The notes under the pieces were generated by a model, which saw only the letters and a list, made by a program, of their open reading frames with translations, did no database searches and was not told the DNA's origin. Below, in pieces: positions 1 through 6,005 of a stretch of 50,694 bases of DNA (position 1 is its first letter; each line of letters opens with the position of its first letter). The stretch spans positions 1-50,694 of the forward strand of contig NZ_CALFLA010000035.1 of assembly GCF_937880195.1 (NCBI RefSeq), given 5' to 3'. The translations under genes and the position numbers were made by a program. Origin of the DNA: an uncultured Blautia sp. (GTDB lineage: Bacteria; Bacillota; Clostridia; Lachnospirales; Lachnospiraceae).

Positions 1-405
1 CCTCCTAGGATCTACTGCTGGGAAAAAATGATCTTTGATCCTTTTTATGAAGGAGAGAATTTTATGGATATAATGAGGGATTATCCTCTTCGGAAAGATG
101 CTGTGGGCAACTGTCTCAGCACAGTAAAGAGAACCAATGGAGCAGTGGCAGTTTTTTTGCCGGGAGTGGCAGAACGGCTGGCGGATCTTTTTCAGGGAGG
201 ATTCTATCTTGTTTTTACCAGTATCCATGAGGTAATGATACACAGTGAAAAAACAGTGGATCCGAAGGATCTGCGGCGCGTATTGGCAGATACAGTACGG
301 GAAACGACTCCAGAGGAGGATTTTCTGACATTCCATATTTATTATTATGATAAAGATTCAGGGATTTTTTCACTTTGCCTAAAAGGGGAGGAAGAAAGGG
401 ATTAA
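1..405 (+). CDS. DUF5688 family protein, C-terminal part (truncated by window edge)
   Basis: The reading frame is open from base 1 to the TAA at 403-405, so the gene begins outside the window and only its last 134 codons are seen. The residues include a pattern like NGAVAVFLPGVAERLADLF followed by FTSIHEVMIHSE and FHIYYYDKDSG. I recognise this as the tail of the DUF5688 family, common in Lachnospiraceae, where the corresponding region reads like 'YPGV..R.A......YYVLPSSIHEVLI'. The function is unknown. An ATG at position 28 is internal to the open frame and lacks a good ribosome-binding site, so it is probably not the start. Family assignment is from memory of the motif; that it is a partial gene follows directly from the frame. 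Confidence 0.7.
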   Translation, partial: PPRIYCWEKMIFDPFYEGENFMDIMRDYPLRKDAVGNCLSTVKRTNGAVAVFLPGVAERLADLFQGGFYLVFTSIHEVMIHSEKTVDPKDLRRVLADTVRETTPEEDFLTFHIYYYDKDSGIFSLCLKGEEERD

Positions 406-468
406 TGATAGCATTGACAGTTATCTCGCATATACTGTAAATAAAAGGAATATCAGGGGGAATCACCT

Positions 469-1233
469 TTGGCATATAAGATTATGCTGGATGCCGGTCA
501 CGGGGGCGGCGATCCGGGCGCAGTTTATCAAAAAAGGCAGGAGAAGGACGACACATTGAGAATGACTCTTGCCGTAGGGGAAATCCTGGAGAGGAATGGA
601 ATAGACGTTGTCTATACCAGGACTACTGACGTATATCAGACACCGTTTGAGAAGGCGAAACTGGCAAATGAGTCAGGGGCGGACTATTTTATTTCTTTTC
701 ACAGGAACAGCAGTCCAAGGGAAAATCAGTATAATGGCGTAGAAGTGCTTCTATATGATAAGTCAGGTATTAAATACGATATGGCCAAGAATATTCTGGG
801 GGCTATGGGTGAGATTGGTTTTCGCGAGATTGGGGTGAAGGAACGCCCCGGACTTGTTGTTCTTCGAAGGACGAAGATGCCGGCGCTTCTGGTAGAAGCA
901 GGATTTATCAATTCGGATAAGGATAACCAGATATTTGAAGAGCGTTTTGAGGAAATGGCTCAGGCGGTAGCAGGAGCCATACTTGGAACTCTTACAGGAG
1001 AAACAGTGGAGGATCCGCTTTATTACCGGGTGCAGACAGGCGTATTTCGAAAAAGGGAAAACGCAGACAGGATGCTTTATAATCTGACGGATCAGGGATT
1101 TCCTTCCTATATTCTTCAGGATGACAATCTCTATAAGGTGCAGACAGGAGCTTTTATGCAGATCGGAAATGCTGTTGATATGGAACAGAGGTTGCGCGAT
1201 GCGGGATACAGCACTATAATTGTTACCAGATAG
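469..1233 (+). CDS. N-acetylmuramoyl-L-alanine amidase, CwlC-like, with C-terminal SPOR-type repeat
   Basis: This zinc amidase cleaves the bond between MurNAc and L-alanine in peptidoglycan. Residues 5-170 form an Amidase_3 domain: His11 in LDAGHGG, Glu25 and His78 in SFHRNS are the expected zinc ligands, and Glu143 in LLVEAGF is the expected catalytic glutamate. Residues 185-254 hold SPOR-like peptidoglycan-binding strands, with 'YRVQTG.F' and 'YKVQTGAF' repeated. The start is TTG 469, preceded by AGGGGG at 455-460; a stop in frame at 442 rules out an upstream signal peptide. The length (254 residues), domain order and lack of signal peptide match Bacillus CwlC, a mother-cell wall hydrolase of late sporulation. 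That role is inference; the enzyme family is secure. Confidence 0.88.
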   Translation: MAYKIMLDAGHGGGDPGAVYQKRQEKDDTLRMTLAVGEILERNGIDVVYTRTTDVYQTPFEKAKLANESGADYFISFHRNSSPRENQYNGVEVLLYDKSGIKYDMAKNILGAMGEIGFREIGVKERPGLVVLRRTKMPALLVEAGFINSDKDNQIFEERFEEMAQAVAGAILGTLTGETVEDPLYYRVQTGVFRKRENADRMLYNLTDQGFPSYILQDDNLYKVQTGAFMQIGNAVDMEQRLRDAGYSTIIVTR

Positions 1234-1264
1234 TAACTGCAAATGAAATTAAAAGACATCAGTT

Positions 1265-1330
1265 GAAGACCGTACCTTCATTGAGACTAATTTGTTATCA
1301 CTTTTTGTTTGAGAAGAGGAATCGGTCTTC
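1265..1330. repeat. Inverted repeat between the amidase and ydcF-like genes
   Basis: GAAGACCG at 1265-1272 is perfectly complementary to CGGTCTTC at 1323-1330, enclosing 50 nt just upstream of the ydcF-like start codon. There is no T-run after it, so it does not look like a terminator. It could be a leader structure or chance. Confidence 0.35.
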
Positions 1331-1361
1331 CACAAAAGTAAATGAAACGAGGAGAATAGGT

Positions 1362-1955
1362 ATGGACAGTTATCAGAAATTCCTAAAAGATACGGAAGAT
1401 TTTATTTTTATAGAAAATGAGCCGGAAAAGGCAGATATGATTTTTGTACCGGGAAACGGTTATCCTCATATGGCGGAAAGGGCTGCTTCCTTATATAAAG
1501 AGGGATTTGCTTCACGAGTTCTTCCAAGCGGAAGATTCAGTGTGACACTTGGCAAGTTTTCCGGCGTATTAAAAAAAGCAGAACTCTACCAGGGAGACTA
1601 TGCGACAGAATGGGAATTTCTGAGGGATGTCCTGATTAAAAACGGTGTAGACCAGGAAAATATCTTAAAGGAGGAATATGCAACCTTTACCTGGGAAAAC
1701 GCCCTTCTTTCCAGGCGTGTAACAGATGAGGCGGGGATTTCTGTAAAAAAGGCTATACTCTGTTGTAAATCTTATCACGCAAGACGAGTGTTAATGTATT
1801 ACCAGAGAGCCTTTCCAGAAACGGAATTTTTTGTATGTCCTTCTTATCCTGATGGTATAAATAGAAATAACTGGCGAGATACAGAAGAAAGTATCAATGA
1901 GGTTATGGGAGAAGTAAAAAGGATTATAATGCAGTTTTCATTGATGATGCAGTAA
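1362..1955 (+). CDS. YdcF family (DUF218) protein
   Basis: The 197-residue protein has the DUF218/YdcF layout: DMIFVPGNGYPHMAERAA near the N terminus, a central 'ENALLSRR' stretch with conserved acidic and arginine residues, and KAILCCKSYHARRVLMYYQ, the usual 'vtsd.yH..Ra' segment. The family includes SanA/ElyC-like proteins linked to envelope or vancomycin-related functions and nucleotide-binding YdcF; substrates are not settled. The ATG at 1362 is chosen because GAGGAG lies at 1349-1354, seven bases upstream. The open frame extends to a TTG at 1263 but that region has no ribosome-binding site and no family similarity that I can see. No signal peptide is present in the chosen product, so it is probably cytoplasmic. 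Confidence 0.75.
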   Translation: MDSYQKFLKDTEDFIFIENEPEKADMIFVPGNGYPHMAERAASLYKEGFASRVLPSGRFSVTLGKFSGVLKKAELYQGDYATEWEFLRDVLIKNGVDQENILKEEYATFTWENALLSRRVTDEAGISVKKAILCCKSYHARRVLMYYQRAFPETEFFVCPSYPDGINRNNWRDTEESINEVMGEVKRIIMQFSLMMQ

Positions 1956-1990
1956 AAATTTGGAAATATTAAAAAAAGATATTTTAGGGG

Positions 1991-2031
1991 TGTCGAAAAA
2001 AAGATATCTATGATATAATGCCTTTGTCGAA
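1991..2031 (+). promoter_or_regulatory. Promoter P1 with two Spo0A boxes
   Basis: TATAAT at 2014-2019 is a perfect -10. The hexamer 17 bp upstream (1991-1996) is TGTCGA, and the heptamer TGTCGAA at 1991-1997 is an exact Spo0A box (consensus TGNCGAA). A second exact TGTCGAA lies at 2025-2031, just after the -10 and near the expected transcription start. This flanking arrangement suggests Spo0A control of the surface protein gene at 2195; repression is the simpler reading for a site over +1. Confidence 0.6.
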
Positions 2032-2056
2032 TTATAAAATAATTTGTTACGAAACA

Positions 2057-2085
2057 TTTACAAAAAGATAAAACTTTGATATATT
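2057..2085 (+). promoter_or_regulatory. Promoter P2 upstream of the surface protein gene
   Basis: TTTACA at 2057-2062 and TATATT at 2080-2085 are separated by 17 bp. It would start about 100 nt before the ATG at 2195 and could work independently of the Spo0A-flanked P1. Confidence 0.45.
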
Positions 2086-2194
2086 ATAGTGATGAATAAC
2101 TATCCGGTACAAAATATATATAAGTATCTGGATTCTGAAACATATAAAACAGTGAAGCATATCAGATGCATAAAATAGATGAGGTGGAATTAGA

Positions 2195-3808
2195 ATGAAG
2201 AAGAGGAATAACGGTAAGAGAAACGTACAGTTTTTTGCTGCAGCAGCACTGGCTGCCGCTTTGGCAGCAGGCCAGATCCAGCCTATGGCAGTTATGGGAG
2301 CAGGAGATACCATTCAGGTCAGCAGCCTGATTCCTGATAATGTGACTGTTGAACAGCCGGTTCCTTTGTCAGAAATTCGTCTTCCTTCCAGCGACTATGG
2401 AACTCTGTCCTGGGCAGACAGTTCCAGTGTACCCTCAGAAAGGGTACAGACTTATGATGTGATCTTTAAACCTAACAGTACCGTAGATCTTTCTATGATT
2501 TCTGGATGGGACGGAAGTTCTGATGTAATTTACGGAAGTGTTACGGTTGTTGTCAGCGGACTGGAGGAAGAGACAGAAGATACAGAGGATCAGGAAGAAT
2601 GGTCCGAGGAAGAGAACGACGAAGTAACAGAAGAACAGGAAAGTAATACGGAATCTGAAAGCCTGGATCAGGATACGGAGAGTGAAAATACAGAAGGCGA
2701 AGACAATACAGGAAATGAGCAGTCAGAATCTGATGTAATTCCAGAGGCAACAGTGACACCAGAGGCAGAAGAGACGCCAGAGGCAACGGTGACGCCTGAA
2801 GCGGAAGCAACCCCGGAGGCAACAGTAACGCCTGAAGCAGAGACGACCCCGGAGGCAACAGTAACGCCTGAAGCAGAGACGACCCCGGAAGCAACAGTAA
2901 CGCCTGAAGCAGAGACAACCCCGGAAGCAACAGTAACGCCTGAAGCGGAAGCAACCCCGGAGGCAACAGTAACGCCTGAAGCGGAAGAGACCCCGGAGCC
3001 AACGGTTACACCAGAGGCGGAAGTAACACCGGAAGCAGATAAAGATAATATTTTTGACAGAGAAGAGGAAGAGGATACCCGTCCGGATCAGGCGGAGGAA
3101 GAACTTACACCGCAAGAGCAGGAAGAGGCGGCAATGGCAAATCACAGCTGCAATGGAATTTCTGTGTCTGGAATCAACCTTCCCTGGTATGTGCAGTTCC
3201 GTGCCACCAGCGGTGCTGATTATCAGTTTACCAATGAGGATGAGGCAAACGTATTTAAGTCATACGAGTTTGAACTCTGGGACATGAAAAATAACACAGA
3301 ATATGAAATCCCTGATGGAGAATATATCAGTGTTACTGTTCCCGTAAAGGCTGGTTATACATATACCATCGAGCATCTTCTGGACAGCGGAGCTATGGAG
3401 ACCATTGTTCCAAGCGTGGAAGGCAGTACCATGGTATTCAGCACCCATTCTTTCAGTCCATTTGGAATTGCAGGAAGTAAACCCCTTGTAGGAGAAGAGC
3501 TTCAGGAGGATGGATATAACGGCAAGCCAAGTTCTCCGTCTAAAGCTCCTACAGCGCCCTCTGCCACAACAGCTCCGTCATCAGACAATACGGATAATTC
3601 TGACACTGATACGTCTGCAGGGCAGCAGGATACAAGCTCCGGCACAAACACAGAAAACGAAACTCAGCAGAACAATGACAAGAATCAGGGAGATTCTGTA
3701 GGCGCAGTGAATACTGGGGACAATACGCCTATCGGAGCATTTGTTGTTCTGGCGGTTGTGGCAATTATAATTATTGGAGTAATCCTTTATCTTCGTAAAA
3801 GAAAATAA
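2195..3808 (+). CDS. Secreted, wall-anchored surface protein with acidic and PEATVTPEAE repeat regions
   Basis: The 537-residue protein starts with a Sec signal (MKKRNNGKRN, then an alanine-rich core ending around 'MAVMGA'). Residues 38-125 look like a bacterial Ig-like module. Residues 125-180 are highly acidic. Residues 183-278 are eight 12-residue repeats, and a beta-rich domain follows (about 310-425). A Ser/Thr/Pro-rich linker leads to 'VNTGDNTPIG', a hydrophobic helix and the tail LRKRK, a sorting-signal layout in which TGDxxP takes the place of LPXTG. It should be exposed on the cell surface. GAGGTGG at 2181-2187 supports the start. Two promoters lie upstream, one with Spo0A boxes, and a hairpin follows the gene. 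The ligand is unknown. Confidence 0.8.
   Translation: MKKRNNGKRNVQFFAAAALAAALAAGQIQPMAVMGAGDTIQVSSLIPDNVTVEQPVPLSEIRLPSSDYGTLSWADSSSVPSERVQTYDVIFKPNSTVDLSMISGWDGSSDVIYGSVTVVVSGLEEETEDTEDQEEWSEEENDEVTEEQESNTESESLDQDTESENTEGEDNTGNEQSESDVIPEATVTPEAEETPEATVTPEAEATPEATVTPEAETTPEATVTPEAETTPEATVTPEAETTPEATVTPEAEATPEATVTPEAEETPEPTVTPEAEVTPEADKDNIFDREEEEDTRPDQAEEELTPQEQEEAAMANHSCNGISVSGINLPWYVQFRATSGADYQFTNEDEANVFKSYEFELWDMKNNTEYEIPDGEYISVTVPVKAGYTYTIEHLLDSGAMETIVPSVEGSTMVFSTHSFSPFGIAGSKPLVGEELQEDGYNGKPSSPSKAPTAPSATTAPSSDNTDNSDTDTSAGQQDTSSGTNTENETQQNNDKNQGDSVGAVNTGDNTPIGAFVVLAVVAIIIIGVILYLRKRK
2741..3028 (+). repeat. Eight tandem 36-bp coding repeats (unit PEATVTPEAExT)
   Basis: Eight consecutive 36-bp units encode PEATVTPEAE followed by a variable residue and Thr. 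The variable position reads E, A, T, T, T, A, E, V. The last unit changes PEAT to PEPT. Units 3-5 are almost identical at DNA level, so copy number may vary by slippage or recombination. The units probably make an extended, negatively charged stalk. Confidence 0.9.
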
Positions 3809-3829
3809 AAAGATAAATAGCATATGAGA

Positions 3830-3868
3830 AACAGCCCTCCCATATATATGTTACTGGGGAGGGCTGTT
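3830..3868 (+). terminator. Hairpin after the surface protein gene, overlapping the next ribosome-binding site
   Basis: AACAGCCCTCCC (3830-3841) pairs perfectly with GGGAGGGCTGTT (3857-3868) around a 15-nt loop. The T-run after it is poor (ATTATG). The right arm contains GGGGAGGG, the only good Shine-Dalgarno sequence for the ATG at 3872, so the hairpin could both terminate upstream transcripts and hide that ribosome-binding site. Confidence 0.6.
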
Positions 3869-3871
3869 ATT

Positions 3872-4222
3872 ATGAAAATAAAAAACCTTTTAAAATCGCT
3901 TCTTGTTGCCTATGGGCTGACAGGCGTTTTTCTTTTGATCCTGTCATTTTTGGTATTTCGCCTGGATCTGGGAGCAGCGCCTGTGGCGGCAGGGATTGTG
4001 GCGGTGTATGTGGTTTCCTGTCTGGCAGGAGGATTTATGGCAGGAAGACTAATGCGCAGGGATAAGTATTTATGGGGGCTTTTTGTAGGGCTTGCTTATT
4101 TTCTTTTGCTGGTGTTTGCTTCTTTTATGGCGCAGAGAAGATGGGATATGAGTTTTTCTCACCTTATAACAACCTTCTGCATGTGTCTGGGAGGCGGCGC
4201 CCTGGGAGGGATGCTGGCATAA
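3872..4222 (+). CDS. TIGR04086-like small membrane protein
   Basis: The 116-residue protein is almost entirely hydrophobic with four predicted membrane helices (about residues 7-28, 36-60, 68-87 and 96-116) and glycine-rich 'CLAGGFMAGRLM' and 'CLGGGALGGMLA' segments. Length and pattern match the TIGR04086 family of putative membrane proteins; in related genomes these lie beside the SCIFF genes, as here. The function is unknown. The start at ATG 3872 is preferred over 3824 because the 16 extra residues are encoded by the upstream hairpin and GGGGAGGG (3856-3863) precedes 3872. A role in export or handling of the SCIFF product is only a guess from position. Confidence 0.65.
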   Translation: MKIKNLLKSLLVAYGLTGVFLLILSFLVFRLDLGAAPVAAGIVAVYVVSCLAGGFMAGRLMRRDKYLWGLFVGLAYFLLLVFASFMAQRRWDMSFSHLITTFCMCLGGGALGGMLA

Positions 4223-4255
4223 GCTAAAAAAAGGCTTTTATTTACACAGATTTTA

Positions 4256-4264
4256 TGCTATACT
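4256..4264 (+). promoter_or_regulatory. Extended -10 promoter for scfA
   Basis: TGC followed by TATACT (4259-4264) makes an extended -10 about 40 nt upstream of the SCIFF start. No clear -35 box is seen. It would give the peptide gene its own transcript, ended by the strong terminator at 4467-4500. Confidence 0.45.
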
Positions 4265-4302
4265 ATGCCCAGATAATTTTATATACATAAGGAGGATATA
4301 CC

Positions 4303-4443
4303 ATGGAACATATCAAAACATTAAATACAAAGAATCTGCAGAACACAGTAAAAAAAGGCGGATGCGGCGAATGCCAGACTTCCTGTCAGTCAGCATGCAA
4401 AACTTCCTGTACTGTAGGAAATCAGAGCTGCGAGCATAAATAA
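4303..4443 (+). CDS. scfA: SCIFF (six-cysteine) ranthipeptide precursor
   Basis: This 46-codon gene encodes a peptide with six cysteines at residues 21, 24, 28, 32, 36 and 43 in a C-terminal half rich in Gly, Ser and Thr; the leader reads MEHIKTLNTKNLQNTVKKGG. It is the 'six cysteines in forty-five residues' (SCIFF) precursor found throughout Clostridia, modified by the radical-SAM maturase encoded next door. The characterised homologue CteA carries a Cys32-Thr37 thioether, and both residues occur here at the same numbers. GGAGG at 4291-4295 is the ribosome-binding site. A promoter precedes and a strong terminator follows, so a separate abundant transcript is likely. The biological role of SCIFF peptides remains poorly defined. 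Confidence 0.95.
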   Translation: MEHIKTLNTKNLQNTVKKGGCGECQTSCQSACKTSCTVGNQSCEHK

Positions 4444-4466
4444 GCCGATTTTTTAGGAAGTCAGTT

Positions 4467-4500
4467 AAGCAGCGGGGTGAAATCCGCTGCTTCTTTTTTT
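4467..4500 (+). terminator. Rho-independent terminator after scfA
   Basis: AAGCAGCGG (4467-4475) pairs with CCGCTGCTT (4484-4492) around an 8-nt loop, followed by CTTTTTTT. This is a textbook terminator; read-through would set the ratio of precursor to maturase. Confidence 0.9.
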
Positions 4501-4574
4501 GCAACAGAGAATTTGAAGCGGCTTTGTACGCTTTGTTTTGTTAAAATCGGAATATACAGGAAAGGATTAAAAAA

Positions 4575-5939
4575 ATGAGTCTGATTCACAGATACCAGAG
4601 CAATGGATATAACATTGTTCTTGATATTAACAGCGGTTGCATTCATCTGGTAGATCTGGTGACTTATGATGTGCTTCCTTATATAGAGGAAGGCGCTTCA
4701 GAGGAAAAGATCGTTGAAGCTCTTCAGGAAAAGTATTCCCAGGAGGATATCAAAACTTCTGTTTCTGAATGCCTGAAGCTGAAGGAAGAGGGAATGCTTT
4801 TTACAAAAGATATTTACGAGGGAGCCATTGAGGAGTTTACAAAAAACAGTAAGCCGGTTGTAAAGGCCCTTTGCCTTCATATTGCCCATGATTGTAATTT
4901 GGCATGTCGCTACTGCTTTGCAGAAGAGGGAGAGTATCATGGCAGAAGAGCTATGATGTCATATGAGGTTGGAAAGAAAGCTCTTGATTTTCTTATTGCC
5001 AATTCTGGATCCAGAAGGAATCTGGAGGTGGATTTCTTTGGCGGCGAGCCGCTGATGAACTGGCAGGTTGTAAAGGATTTGGTTAAATATGGACGTGAAC
5101 AGGAAAAGATCCATAATAAAAACTTCCGTTTTACTCTTACGACAAACGGGGTTCTTCTTGATGACGAGGTAATGGAATTCTGCAATAGAGAAATGTCAAA
5201 CGTAGTTCTCAGTGTAGACGGCCGTAAGGAAGTCCATGACTATATGAGACCTTTCCGCAAGGGCGCGGGAAGCTATGATCTTATTATGCCTAAGTTCCAG
5301 AAATTTGCAGAATCCAGAAATCAGGATAATTATTATGTAAGAGGAACCTTTACTCATCATAATCTTGATTTTTCCAAGGATGTGCTTCATCTGGCAGATC
5401 TGGGATTTAAGCAGATCTCTGTGGAACCTGTGGTGGCGCCAGAGGAAGAAGCCTATGCTATCCGGGAAGAGGATATTCCCAAGATTCTGGAAGAATATGA
5501 CGTTTTGGCAAAGGAAATGATCAAACGTGAAAAAGAAGGAAAAGGATTTAATTTCTTCCATTTTATGATTGATCTTACAGGAGGTCCCTGCGTATACAAA
5601 CGTTTGTCTGGATGCGGTTCAGGAACAGAATATCTGGCAGTAACTCCTTGGGGAGATCTGTATCCTTGCCATCAGTTTGTGGGAGAAGAAGAATTCCTTA
5701 TGGGAAATGTAGACGAAGGGATTACCCGTCCTCAGATACGCGAAGAGTTCAAAGGCTGCAACGTTTATACAAAAGAAGCCTGCAAGGACTGTTTTGCAAG
5801 ATTTTACTGCAGCGGCGGATGCGCGGCAAACGCATACCATTTCCAGAAGGATGTAAAAGGTAATTATGAGATCGGATGTGAGCTTCAGAGAAAACGTGTG
5901 GAGTGCGCGATCATGATTAAGGCCGCTCTTGCGGACTAA
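4575..5939 (+). CDS. scfB: Thioether cross-link-forming SCIFF peptide maturase (radical SAM/SPASM)
   Basis: The 454-residue radical-SAM enzyme installs the thioether in the SCIFF peptide. Residues 1-80 look like a PqqD-like RiPP recognition element that would bind the ScfA leader. The 4Fe-4S motif CxxxCxxC is Cys107, Cys111 and Cys114 (CNLACRYC), followed by the glycine-rich 'FFGGEPLMNW' of the SAM site. The C-terminal SPASM region has cysteines in 'GCGSGTEYLAVTPWGDLYPC' and in CKDCFARFYCSGGC with a final Cys near residue 438, to hold auxiliary clusters. Length is normal for the family. AGGAAAGG at 4559-4566 supports the start. The gene lies 75 nt after the scfA terminator and just upstream of secDF. 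Confidence 0.95.
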   Translation: MSLIHRYQSNGYNIVLDINSGCIHLVDLVTYDVLPYIEEGASEEKIVEALQEKYSQEDIKTSVSECLKLKEEGMLFTKDIYEGAIEEFTKNSKPVVKALCLHIAHDCNLACRYCFAEEGEYHGRRAMMSYEVGKKALDFLIANSGSRRNLEVDFFGGEPLMNWQVVKDLVKYGREQEKIHNKNFRFTLTTNGVLLDDEVMEFCNREMSNVVLSVDGRKEVHDYMRPFRKGAGSYDLIMPKFQKFAESRNQDNYYVRGTFTHHNLDFSKDVLHLADLGFKQISVEPVVAPEEEAYAIREEDIPKILEEYDVLAKEMIKREKEGKGFNFFHFMIDLTGGPCVYKRLSGCGSGTEYLAVTPWGDLYPCHQFVGEEEFLMGNVDEGITRPQIREEFKGCNVYTKEACKDCFARFYCSGGCAANAYHFQKDVKGNYEIGCELQRKRVECAIMIKAALAD

Positions 5940-5948
5940 ATAAATCAG

Positions 5949-5977
5949 CCCGAAGAGCCGCTTTTGCAGCCTTCGGG
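5949..5977 (+). terminator. Weak hairpin between scfB and secDF
   Basis: CCCGAAG (5949-5955) pairs with CTTCGGG (5971-5977) around a 15-nt loop, followed by ACTTTACA. The stem is short and the T-run weak, so it is at most a partial terminator or attenuator. Confidence 0.4.
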
Positions 5978-6005
5978 ACTTTACAAAAAAAGAAGGGAAC
6001 GAACA

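Noticed and set aside
2741..3028. Regular 36-bp periodicity suggestive of a CRISPR array
   Set aside because: Units are directly contiguous with no spacers, stay in frame, and encode a low-complexity protein stalk; no cas genes are present.
2553..3145. Leucine- and arginine-rich minus-strand frames opposite the surface protein
   Set aside because: They are shadows of the 36-bp repeats, with no ribosome-binding site or family similarity.
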